Origin: Dehalobacter sp.
GTDB lineage: Bacteria > Bacillota > Desulfitobacteriia > Desulfitobacteriales > Syntrophobotulaceae
NCBI GenBank assembly: GCA_023667845.1
Contig: JAMPIU010000095.1
Location: 1-64,000, forward strand
DNA length: 64,000 nucleotides
Direction of reading: 5' to 3'
Shown here: piece by piece, positions 57,020-64,000 of the stretch
How the letters are laid out: each line of letters starts with the position of its first letter
How positions within the stretch are numbered: position 1 is the first letter of the stretch
Notes under the pieces: generated by a model
The model's input: only the letters and a program-made list of their open reading frames with translations
Told to the model about the DNA's origin: nothing
Databases searched by the model: none
Program-made: the position numbers and the translations under genes

Positions 57020-59704
57020 TTGCTTAAAAATGTTGAGAAATCCAAGATAACACGCAGGGGTTTCTTAAAAGGAACAGGTGGAGCGGTTGCGTTTTTAGCA
57101 TTATCAGGCAACTTGTTCCCGATTTCAAAGCAGATCTTTGCCCAAACGGATGGAACAGCCGTGTCCGAAACCGTAGTAAAACCTGGTCTCTGCCACTCAT
57201 GTCATCTTGCGAAATGCAGTCTGCTTTACACAGTCAAGGATGGGGTACTTGTTCATGTTGAAGGAAACCCGGAGGGGCCCTGGAATAAGGGAAAATGCTG
57301 CGTAAGAGGGCAGTCAAGTCCGGCTTTTGTGTATAATCCATATCGGGTAAAATCACCGATGAAGAGGACCAACCCTAAAAAAGGATTGGATGTCGATCCG
57401 GGATGGGTGGAAATCAGCTGGGACGAAGCTATCAACACAATGGTAGAAAAGCTTTCGGCTATTCGCAAAAGTGATCCGCGCAAGTTGTGGTGGATGCAGG
57501 GTTTCCCGGCTTTCCCCAATCAAATAACCGGAATGAGAGCCATTTTCCCGACGGTTTTCGGCACCCCGAACCAAGGGATGATTACCGGGGCCATGTGTTC
57601 GGTACACTTGACCAACGGGCTGGTTCAAGGCGGTTTTGCCCAGTATCCTGATTGGGACTATGCCAAATATATTCTCTCGGTAGGGAATACGACAGCACCA
57701 AACATCGGGCCTGGAGACGGAGCTGCAAATTATATTGTTGATAAAGTGAAAAGTGGCACACGGTTAGTCGTTGTCGATCCGCGCTGTTCACCCGAGGCCA
57801 AGCTTGGGGAATGGGTTCCGATTAGACCGGCATCGGATTTTCCGTTTATGCTTTCATTGGCCCATGTCATCCTGCATGAACTGAACACATTTGATGTTTG
57901 GTTTGTAAAGAACCGTACAACCGGACCGTACCTGATCAGTCCTGAAGGGGATTACCTGAAGAATGCCGCCAACAAGCCGCTCGTCTGGGATTCCGTGGCC
58001 AAAGCCGCGAAGGCTTTTGATGATCCGAGCATTGGAGATTATGCGCTTGAAGGTTCCTATGAAGTCAATGGTGTTAAGGTACAGCCTGCTTTTGAACTTC
58101 TGAAACAGGGAATGGTTAAATACACGCCGGAATGGGCTGAGGAACTGACGACGATTCCGGCCGCTAAGATTCGTGAAATTGCGAAGGACCTTATCGAGAA
58201 TGCCCAGATCGGCAGTACCGTTAACATCAACGGGGTTACCTTGCCGCTTCGCCCGGCTGTAATTTGCGTCAGCCGCGGATTGACCAGTCATCGTGACGGT
58301 CACCATGCATTCTGGATGTCCATGGTCGTTAACCAGTTGATCGGTGCTGTAGCCGTGCCGGGAGGAAATATTGTGGCCCCTGATCCGAAGGCGCTTACGC
58401 CGGGTGAAGACGGTGTCGTCATTCCGGAGAATTTCCATTGCAAATTCACACCTTGGCAATGGCCGCCGCAAGCACTGGAGGCCAGAGAGTTCCAGCCGTA
58501 TTGTTTTGACATCACCTACCGCATGATCGATTTGATTCTCGACCCGAAACCCTATTATGCTAACTATACCCCGGAAATGTTCATTAGTTTCGCCGCAAAC
58601 CTTTATACGAAGGGCGGAAATCCGGAACGGATCGGGGAAGCCTTAGCCAAGATACCGTTTGTTGTATCGATTGCTCACCATGTTGATGAACACACAGCCT
58701 TCGCCGATCTGGTCATGCCGGAAGCATCTTATCTGGAGATGCCGACAGCTTTCTACTTCCAAATGTACAGACCGGGATCAGCAAGATTAGGCAACATCCA
58801 TATCGGGCACAGAGAGATCATTAAACCTGTCAATAATGTGCGGATTATGGACGAAGTGTTCACCGATATCGCGGAACGGATGGGAATGCTCTATGGGCCG
58901 GGACCGGACAAACTGAATTTTATGACCAACATTATTTTGGGCATTCCGCCCCAATTCTGGCTTGATCTGGGCAAGAAACACAAGGCGGCGGATGTTGTCG
59001 AGCGTTACTTGAAAGGGCAATACGGTCCGCAAATCACGCTTGATGCTTTGGCCGCAAAAGGTTTTGTCTATGATGAGATGAAACCGCAGGATGTCTACAA
59101 CTACACCGCTTTTCCTGGCAAAACGACACGTCACCCGCTTTACAATGTTTATTACAAGAGAGCGGGAGAACAGTTGCTGGCCGGCATGGAAAAAGCAGGA
59201 GTTAAACATCCGGGCTTCAGTGACGAAGAGATTAAGTTTTACTATACGGGTGTGCCGGCTTGGAAGCCGACGCCAACGCAAAGTGCGCCGGCAGAATATG
59301 ATCTTTACGGCGTCGTTTGGAAAATTCCCCAATTCCTGTTTGATATCAGCGGCGTTGGGACCAACCCCTGGCTTGTCGAAACAGCAGAACAAAACCCCGA
59401 TTTCGGCAAAATTCTGCTGAATACGGCAACTGCGGACAAAAAAGGATTAAAAGACGGGGATATGGTCTATGTCGAAAGTCAATTCGGTGGGAAAATCGGG
59501 CCTTATCCCGTTAAAACCACTGAGTTGCTGCATCCCGATTGCATGGGCGTTGCATCAGGTATAGGGCGTTTAGTCTCGACAATGAATCCGTTGTCAAAGA
59601 AAAATATTCCGTATAACCGCTTGCTTGCCTCAACATGGGAGAGCATTGAGGTTATAACCGGGGGTATTGAAAACAGCCCTAGAATGAAAATAACGAAGGC
59701 ATAG
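57020..59704 (+). CDS. Exported molybdopterin oxidoreductase (CISM catalytic subunit), copy 2
   Basis: The 894-aa translation is identical to that of the gene at 33554: same TTG start and SD, Tat signal TRRGFLKG, [4Fe-4S] cysteines 58, 61, 66 and 93/94, and candidate Mo-ligand Cys192. Enzyme function must be the same as for copy 1. The difference between the operons therefore lies in dosage, chaperone and downstream genes, since copy 2 lacks the YeeE and rhodanese genes. Confidence 0.9.
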   Translation: MLKNVEKSKITRRGFLKGTGGAVAFLALSGNLFPISKQIFAQTDGTAVSETVVKPGLCHSCHLAKCSLLYTVKDGVLVHVEGNPEGPWNKGKCCVRGQSSPAFVYNPYRVKSPMKRTNPKKGLDVDPGWVEISWDEAINTMVEKLSAIRKSDPRKLWWMQGFPAFPNQITGMRAIFPTVFGTPNQGMITGAMCSVHLTNGLVQGGFAQYPDWDYAKYILSVGNTTAPNIGPGDGAANYIVDKVKSGTRLVVVDPRCSPEAKLGEWVPIRPASDFPFMLSLAHVILHELNTFDVWFVKNRTTGPYLISPEGDYLKNAANKPLVWDSVAKAAKAFDDPSIGDYALEGSYEVNGVKVQPAFELLKQGMVKYTPEWAEELTTIPAAKIREIAKDLIENAQIGSTVNINGVTLPLRPAVICVSRGLTSHRDGHHAFWMSMVVNQLIGAVAVPGGNIVAPDPKALTPGEDGVVIPENFHCKFTPWQWPPQALEAREFQPYCFDITYRMIDLILDPKPYYANYTPEMFISFAANLYTKGGNPERIGEALAKIPFVVSIAHHVDEHTAFADLVMPEASYLEMPTAFYFQMYRPGSARLGNIHIGHREIIKPVNNVRIMDEVFTDIAERMGMLYGPGPDKLNFMTNIILGIPPQFWLDLGKKHKAADVVERYLKGQYGPQITLDALAAKGFVYDEMKPQDVYNYTAFPGKTTRHPLYNVYYKRAGEQLLAGMEKAGVKHPGFSDEEIKFYYTGVPAWKPTPTQSAPAEYDLYGVVWKIPQFLFDISGVGTNPWLVETAEQNPDFGKILLNTATADKKGLKDGDMVYVESQFGGKIGPYPVKTTELLHPDCMGVASGIGRLVSTMNPLSKKNIPYNRLLASTWESIEVITGGIENSPRMKITKA

Positions 59705-59718
59705 GAGGATGATTACCC

Positions 59719-60327
59719 ATGAGATATGGTATGATAATTGACCTAACTCGGTGTATCGGCTGCGATGCCTGCACTGTTGCCTGCAAACAGACAAATGGAA
59801 CCGGACCTGGCGAATTCTGGTGCAGGGTGTATAAGACTCAGGAGGGGAAATACCCGGATGCCCGGCCGGTTTATTCTCCTGTACTTTGCAACCATTGTGA
59901 TAATCCGCCCTGTAAAAAAGTATGTCCGGTAGGAGCAACACAAAAACAGGCAGATGGTATCGTTGCGGTTGATGCGGACAAATGCATCGGCTGCAGGTAC
60001 TGCATTGCGGCTTGCCCGTATGATGTCAGGCATTTTGTTACGTCAACTTCTAAAGGATATTATCCGGAAAAAGGGCTTTCGACTTTTGAAAAGGCCATGT
60101 ACCCGCTTCATCAGGAGGGCACTGTCGAAAAATGTGAGTTTTGTCAAGGCAGATTGGCCGAGGGCAAGCAACCGGCCTGTGTCCAGGCTTGTACGGCTGT
60201 TGCCAGAATATTTGGGGATCTTGATGATCCGAATAGCGAAGCTGCAAAATTGGTGAGTTCCGGAAAAGCGTATACACTTTTGCCTGAAGCCGGTACAAAT
60301 CCAAGAGTGTACTATATCAAAGGATAG
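59719..60327 (+). CDS. Four-cluster ferredoxin subunit (CISM beta), copy 2
   Basis: The 202-aa sequence is identical to the protein at 36253, with all sixteen cluster cysteines retained. It connects the copy 2 catalytic subunit to its NrfD-type membrane partner. Confidence 0.93.
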   Translation: MRYGMIIDLTRCIGCDACTVACKQTNGTGPGEFWCRVYKTQEGKYPDARPVYSPVLCNHCDNPPCKKVCPVGATQKQADGIVAVDADKCIGCRYCIAACPYDVRHFVTSTSKGYYPEKGLSTFEKAMYPLHQEGTVEKCEFCQGRLAEGKQPACVQACTAVARIFGDLDDPNSEAAKLVSSGKAYTLLPEAGTNPRVYYIKG

Positions 60328-60345
60328 AAGGGGTGGTGAAAAAAT

Positions 60346-61425
60346 ATGGATACACTGAATGAAGTGACAACAATAGAAAAATTTAGAAATTCTCCGGGCA
60401 ATAAAAAAATAATTGGTTTTGGTGTTTTGGCTTTAATTGGCATAGCCGCCTGGATCATTCAGCTTACTGTAGGATTAGATGTCTTAGCAGCAGGGAAGAG
60501 CATGGCATGGGGCGTTTACATTGCATCCTTCTTTCTGCTGGCCGGCACCGGAGGCGGATTGCTGATTCTCTCAGCTTTGGGAGATTTCGGAATACTTTCT
60601 GCCGTTAAAATGCAGCGCCGTTCGTTGCTGATCGCTGCGATTGCTTGTTTCATCGCTGCCGGTTTTACGATTCTGATGGATATTGGCAGGCCGGAGCGTG
60701 TCCTCAACATGCTTTTTTCTCCCAATTTCTCGTCTATGTTTATATGGGATTTTTACTCTCTGGGTCTGTCTTTGATTCTAGGCATTGTTTGCCTCTTTAG
60801 CAAACCAAGCAAAATTCTCGCTAGTTTAACAACGTTGGTCGCCTTGGCTTTGTTAATTGTTGAAGGATTAATTTTGACTGTCAGTACCGGAAACCCCATG
60901 TGGACCAGTGTTTTGACGCCTTTGTTGTTTGTGGTCGAGGCGTTTGTAACGGCGACAGCGGTTGCTTTGGTTATAAGAGATACAAAGGAAAGCGATGGCC
61001 GTTTGGAGAAAACATTAGCTGTTTTATTACTGGCAACCTTGGCAGTCAGCCTTGTCGAAATTGCTGCTGTAAGCCTTCTCGGAATGCATGCAGAAGCCAA
61101 AACGAGTTTTCAGCTTCTCCTGAGCGGAAACTTAGCGCCGTTTTTCTGGGGACAGATCCTTCTGGGCATCCTATTGCCTTTCGTTTTGCTGGTAAAATAC
61201 AAGAGCGGCAATAACGTGAAAGCGGCCTCAATCTTGGCTTTTGCGGGGATATTTGTAGCCAAGATGAATTTGCTGGTGGCGGGGCAAGCATTGCCGTTTG
61301 AAAATTTCCAGGTCACCTACGTACCGTCGTTGGTGGAGTGGGGAGGATTTATTGGAGGGTTAGGAATTGCGGCTTTCTTGTATATTCTAGGTATACTTGT
61401 TCTACCGGTAAAAAAGGGTTTATAG
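60346..61425 (+). CDS. NrfD/PsrC-type membrane subunit, copy 2
   Basis: The 359-aa sequence equals the protein at 36880 except for Gly in place of Asp at the penultimate position. It is the quinone-side subunit of the copy 2 complex and the last gene of this operon; a terminator follows 20 bp downstream. Confidence 0.92.
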   Translation: MDTLNEVTTIEKFRNSPGNKKIIGFGVLALIGIAAWIIQLTVGLDVLAAGKSMAWGVYIASFFLLAGTGGGLLILSALGDFGILSAVKMQRRSLLIAAIACFIAAGFTILMDIGRPERVLNMLFSPNFSSMFIWDFYSLGLSLILGIVCLFSKPSKILASLTTLVALALLIVEGLILTVSTGNPMWTSVLTPLLFVVEAFVTATAVALVIRDTKESDGRLEKTLAVLLLATLAVSLVEIAAVSLLGMHAEAKTSFQLLLSGNLAPFFWGQILLGILLPFVLLVKYKSGNNVKAASILAFAGIFVAKMNLLVAGQALPFENFQVTYVPSLVEWGGFIGGLGIAAFLYILGILVLPVKKGL

Positions 61426-61444
61426 AGGAGAGTATTATGTAAGA

Positions 61445-61487
61445 AGAGGCCTTCGTTACTATAATAGCAACGAAGGCCTCTTTTATT
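61445..61487. terminator. Bidirectional terminator
   Basis: GAGGCCTTCGTT pairs perfectly with AACGAAGGCCTC around a 12-base loop, followed by TTTTATT. It separates the convergent nrfD and CRP/FNR-type genes. Confidence 0.85.
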
Positions 61488-61507
61488 GATTGATCCCATA
61501 TCTCATA

Positions 61508-62170
61508 CTACCTTTTCGGAATATTATCTAAAAAGACTATAAATTTTCCATCTATCTTATCCAATAACCCCTCACTTATTAGATTTTTCAGAATCTGTGT
61601 AACTCTTACCCTCGTCGAGCCGACAATGTCGGCAATAAACTGGTGGGTAAGGGGTTTTCCAATTAAATAGCCATTTCCTGTTTTCATACCATATTTTTTG
61701 GCTAAATTCACCAAGAGAAAATATACCCTGTCTTCGACTTCTTCAAAGGTCTGACCAGCCAGGTAAAAAGACAATCCTTGCAGCTTCAAAATTAAGGATC
61801 GCAGCATACAGTCCAAAATACTGGGATCCTCATATCCGGCTTTTGCAAGCACATCATGTTCGAATATGGCAATTTCAACGGGTGTAAGACAGGTTATAGT
61901 CAAAGCATAGTAAATGCCATCTACGAGTACGTCATCTATAAATGCCCTTGCTTCTCGAATAGCAATCGTTCTCTTGCGTCCGCCGGCACTTGTTATACTA
62001 ATTTCTACAGTTCCGGATAAAAGTAGGGAAAGTTTATTATCGAGCCCTTCCCCGTAGATAATATCTCCTTTGGCATATTTTGCGGCTTTTGATAACGTTA
62101 ATAATTTTTGCACCATTTCATCGGCGATCATGTTTCCAGTCCAAGGAGACCATTCTTCCCACTGTCCCAT
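61508..62170 (-). CDS. CRP/FNR-family transcriptional regulator
   Basis: The 220-aa regulator has a cyclic-nucleotide-binding-type beta barrel (about 25-120, KYAKGDIIYGEGLDNKLSLLLSG) and a dimer helix. A C-terminal winged helix (about 170-215) has LTHQFIADIVGSTRVRVTQI, then LKNL. It has no N-terminal cysteine cluster, so it is not an oxygen-sensing FNR; pattern and host group resemble CprK-type regulators that bind small organic effectors. The start is the ATG at 62170, 8 bases after AGGTGG; a GTG at 62182 is inside the SD. The adjacent MFS gene and the TGTAT-N6-ATACA sites upstream of it are likely targets. Confidence 0.9.
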   Translation of the reverse strand: MGQWEEWSPWTGNMIADEMVQKLLTLSKAAKYAKGDIIYGEGLDNKLSLLLSGTVEISITSAGGRKRTIAIREARAFIDDVLVDGIYYALTITCLTPVEIAIFEHDVLAKAGYEDPSILDCMLRSLILKLQGLSFYLAGQTFEEVEDRVYFLLVNLAKKYGMKTGNGYLIGKPLTHQFIADIVGSTRVRVTQILKNLISEGLLDKIDGKFIVFLDNIPKR

Positions 62171-62293
62171 ATTGATAACCACCTATTGTTTAACAAAATC
62201 GTAAATGAACGATATTAGTTTCGGTTAGTATAAATTTGACACACCTCAATTATACCTTATGTCATTAATATTATGCATACGTATTCAGATATA

Positions 62294-62336
62294 AATAACG
62301 CATGTCGTTTAGGAATACTGAATGACATGCGTTATT
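62294..62336 (-). terminator. Terminator of the MFS gene
   Basis: AATAACGCATGTC (62294-62306) pairs perfectly with GACATGCGTTATT (62324-62336). On the minus strand a T/A-rich stretch follows. Confidence 0.7.
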
Positions 62337-62393
62337 ATTGTTTACAGTATAGTATTCTTCAGAACATTGCCTGTGATAAGTAACGAATGAATG

Positions 62394-63608
62394 TCAGGAA
62401 GACAATGAGCGTTGTTCAGATTTATTAAGGGAGTTCTCTCTGAGCTTGAGAACCAGAATTAAGGGAATTAAAACCAACAGCAGGACACTTACGACACTAA
62501 ATGCAACGGAGAAAACACCGTGACTGGCATCAAGGACTGTTCCGAATAAAATGGCACCGAATGAGCCGCCGACGTCAAACGAAATGATCAATAAACCCAT
62601 TCCGATGCTGAGGTTTTTCTCGCTGACCATTTCAGGCATAGCGGAATAACAAACGGGAGCAACGACTGTGAATCCTAAACCAAGTAGTACGGCCCAAATG
62701 AAGAACGTATTCATGAAGTGGAATCCAATCGCACAATAGGAAGCTGCCATAAGAACAGCACCAAAAATCAGGATCGGACGCTTGTAATTTTTCAGACCTT
62801 TATCCAAGGCGGCTCCGAAGAACGGGGAAAGTACAAGCGGGATAATCATAATCAGGCTTGCAAACAAACCGATCTGTGCCGGCGGGGTGCCGTTCATACC
62901 GAAATATGTCGGACCAAAGTTTACATAAGCGGAGACCGACAAAGTAAAGACTGCGTAGATGACGGCAAGGAGCCACATGTTGATGCTTTTGGGTGTGTCT
63001 TTAAGGCTGTGCGATGCTGCCGAAACTTCAGCATTTGCTTTCGGAAGACGCAGGAAAAGAAGACAAAGTAAGAAGACGGCGATTTCCAGACATGCGATCA
63101 TAAACATCGTATTGCGCCATCCCACTGCAGCTCCGACGCGACCGAAAACGTTTAAACCAAAAATCATTCCGAGTGGTTGAGCTGCCGTAAACAGGGCCAT
63201 GGCCATGCCCATATTTTTTTCATCGAAGTAACCTGTAACAAAGAGGGGCGTGACAATAATTAATGTCGTGCTACCTAAACCGGCAATAATCCGGCCAATA
63301 ACGATTGTCCAGAAATCAGTGGCAGTTCCGGTAAGTGCAACCCCGGCGCCAATTAACAAAAGTGCAATTAATACAAGTGTTTTGCGGTTAACCTTATTTG
63401 CCAGCAAGGAAATAAAATACGCAAATACAATTCCGCAAAGCGTAGCAGCAGACATCGCAAATCCGACTTGGGTATTGTTCATCGGGATATCTTTCAAAAT
63501 TAATCCAACGTTGGGAGCAATACTAATTTGGGAAGAGTTGAAAGCAATCATCGTTAAGCACATGAGCAACAGTACAACCCATTTGTAAGATCTGTTTGGC
63601 TCAGACAT
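62394..63608 (-). CDS. Major facilitator superfamily transporter
   Basis: The 404-aa protein has twelve membrane helices, the loop 2-3 motif LANKVNRKT and a GRIIAGLGSTTLIIVTPLFV helix, as in organic-anion and nitrate/nitrite-like MFS carriers. It may import the substrate or export the product of one of the molybdoenzymes. An AGGAGG SD stands 8 bases before the ATG. The 290-bp region upstream contains regulator dyads shared with a divergent gene. Confidence 0.88.
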   Translation of the reverse strand: MSEPNRSYKWVVLLLMCLTMIAFNSSQISIAPNVGLILKDIPMNNTQVGFAMSAATLCGIVFAYFISLLANKVNRKTLVLIALLLIGAGVALTGTATDFWTIVIGRIIAGLGSTTLIIVTPLFVTGYFDEKNMGMAMALFTAAQPLGMIFGLNVFGRVGAAVGWRNTMFMIACLEIAVFLLCLLFLRLPKANAEVSAASHSLKDTPKSINMWLLAVIYAVFTLSVSAYVNFGPTYFGMNGTPPAQIGLFASLIMIIPLVLSPFFGAALDKGLKNYKRPILIFGAVLMAASYCAIGFHFMNTFFIWAVLLGLGFTVVAPVCYSAMPEMVSEKNLSIGMGLLIISFDVGGSFGAILFGTVLDASHGVFSVAFSVVSVLLLVLIPLILVLKLRENSLNKSEQRSLSS

Positions 63609-63707
63609 CAGAATACCTCCTATTTTTTATTTTTAAAAATGAAACAACGAAATTAGTTTCACCTCCTTTTTCATTTTCGATTATAAGATGGGAGGACAAA
63701 ATGAGAT

Positions 63708-63723
63708 TGTATTATGTGATACC
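63708..63723. promoter_or_regulatory. CRP-type dyad 1 (imperfect)
   Basis: TGTAT-N6-ATACC: one base differs from the symmetric form. The spacing equals the CRP site TGTGA-N6-TCACA. Confidence 0.45.
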
Positions 63724-63737
63724 ATTTGAGAAATGTT

Positions 63738-63755
63738 TTGTATCTAATAATACAA
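63738..63755. promoter_or_regulatory. CRP-type dyad 2 (perfect)
   Basis: TTGTATCTAATAATACAA is a perfect 6-6-6 dyad, centred about 31 bp from dyad 1, so on the same face of the helix. Confidence 0.6.
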
Positions 63756-63810
63756 TTTTTTTTCTGTGCAACGTAACGATTTATTTTTGATAGGAGACAA
63801 CACAAAAGGA

Positions 63811-63826
63811 TGTATCAAGTAATACA
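63811..63826. promoter_or_regulatory. CRP-type dyad 3
   Basis: TGTATCAAGTAATACA is a perfect TGTAT-N6-ATACA dyad, about 74 bp before the GTG start of the gene at 63900. Confidence 0.6.
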
Positions 63827-63899
63827 AAAAAAAATCAAGGTGTTATCTTATAATCTTAGCTGAAAAGGATTAATTATTATTTTATTAGGAGGGTAAAAA

Positions 63900-64000
63900 G
63901 TGTCATTTAGAAAAGTATCGACAAACAAACAGATACAGTTCTCAACTACGTTATTGGGTCTCGAAAAACTTTTAAATTTTTCTGCAAAGAGATATCCCAG
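63900..64000 (+). CDS. Start of an unidentified gene (cut by window end)
   Basis: A strong SD (TTAGGAGGG) stands 7 bases before a GTG that opens a frame to the window end: MSFRKVSTNKQIQFSTTLLG, then LEKLLNFSAKRYP. Thirty-three residues are too few to assign a family. The gene is divergent from the MFS transporter and shares its regulatory region with three CRP-type dyads. Confidence 0.6.
   Translation, partial: MSFRKVSTNKQIQFSTTLLGLEKLLNFSAKRYP

Larger units (their letters stand above)
56875..61428 (+). repeat. 4.55-kb direct repeat, copy 2
   Basis: Nearly identical to 33408-37962 and in the same orientation. Beyond the nrfD stop the two regions diverge at once: copy 1 continues to the YeeE genes, copy 2 to a terminator. 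Confidence 0.95.

Noticed and set aside
1-64000. CRISPR array, rRNA or tRNA genes, prophage
   Set aside because: No regularly spaced direct repeats, rRNA signatures, convincing tRNA cloverleaf or phage structural genes were seen.

Overview
The window reads as chromosome of a strictly anaerobic, spore-forming Firmicute, most like the Desulfitobacterium / Dehalobacter / Syntrophobotulus group. The reasons are two GerA-type spore-germinant receptor operons, an NAD-linked trimeric [FeFe]-hydrogenase, a selenocysteine formate dehydrogenase, four more molybdopterin (CISM / DMSO-reductase family) operons, a tRNA-sensing T-box leader and strong Gram-positive Shine-Dalgarno (SD) sequences. The assignment is inference; there is no rRNA gene in the window.

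Layout. 1-5 kb is an accessory zone: the end of a UroD-type methyltransferase, a decayed PemK/MazF-like toxin with its antitoxin, an RT-less group II intron, two attC-like hairpins around an SDR gene, a ferredoxin-nitroreductase gene, a tiny minus-strand gene and a DUF3102 gene. 5-11 kb is housekeeping: uppP, then a T-box leader followed by proC-proB-proA. 11.3-16.7 kb is a three-gene hydrogenase operon whose NuoF-like subunit carries a C-terminal GltD-like module. 17-22 kb holds an SsuABC-type transporter and hypF. 22.8-28.1 kb is fdhA(Sec)-fdhB-fdhC-fdhE. 28.3-32.2 kb is gerA-gerB-gerC on the minus strand.

32.2-61.4 kb is the most unusual part. A torD-molybdoenzyme-ferredoxin-nrfD operon occurs twice in direct orientation (33-38 kb and 56-61 kb) with 4.55 kb of near identity. 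Both copies have a promoter carrying an ATAGAC-CN-GTCTAT operator; a third operator lies between an intact LmrA/YxaF-like tetR gene and a chemoreceptor gene. The tetR gene that once stood before copy 1 survives only as a short 5' remnant. Between the two copies lie a split YeeE/YedE transporter with a rhodanese-like lipoprotein, a pair of paralogous cytoplasmic molybdoenzyme operons with sigma-54-type promoters and a shared upstream dyad, their likely sigma-54 activator, and a second ger operon (gerA-gerC-gerB).

61.4-64 kb has a CRP/FNR-type regulator and an MFS transporter on the minus strand, a divergent promoter region with three TGTAT-N6-ATACA dyads, and the first codons of a plus-strand gene cut by the window end.

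Working together: hydrogenase and formate dehydrogenase supply low-potential electrons; the duplicated exported molybdoenzyme modules with NrfD-type quinol subunits are probable respiratory reductases, the first sitting next to sulfur-handling genes; the sigma-54-controlled cytoplasmic pair probably acts on a soluble substrate that cannot be named from sequence. TetR, sigma-54 and CRP-type circuits suggest that each is switched on by its own substrate.
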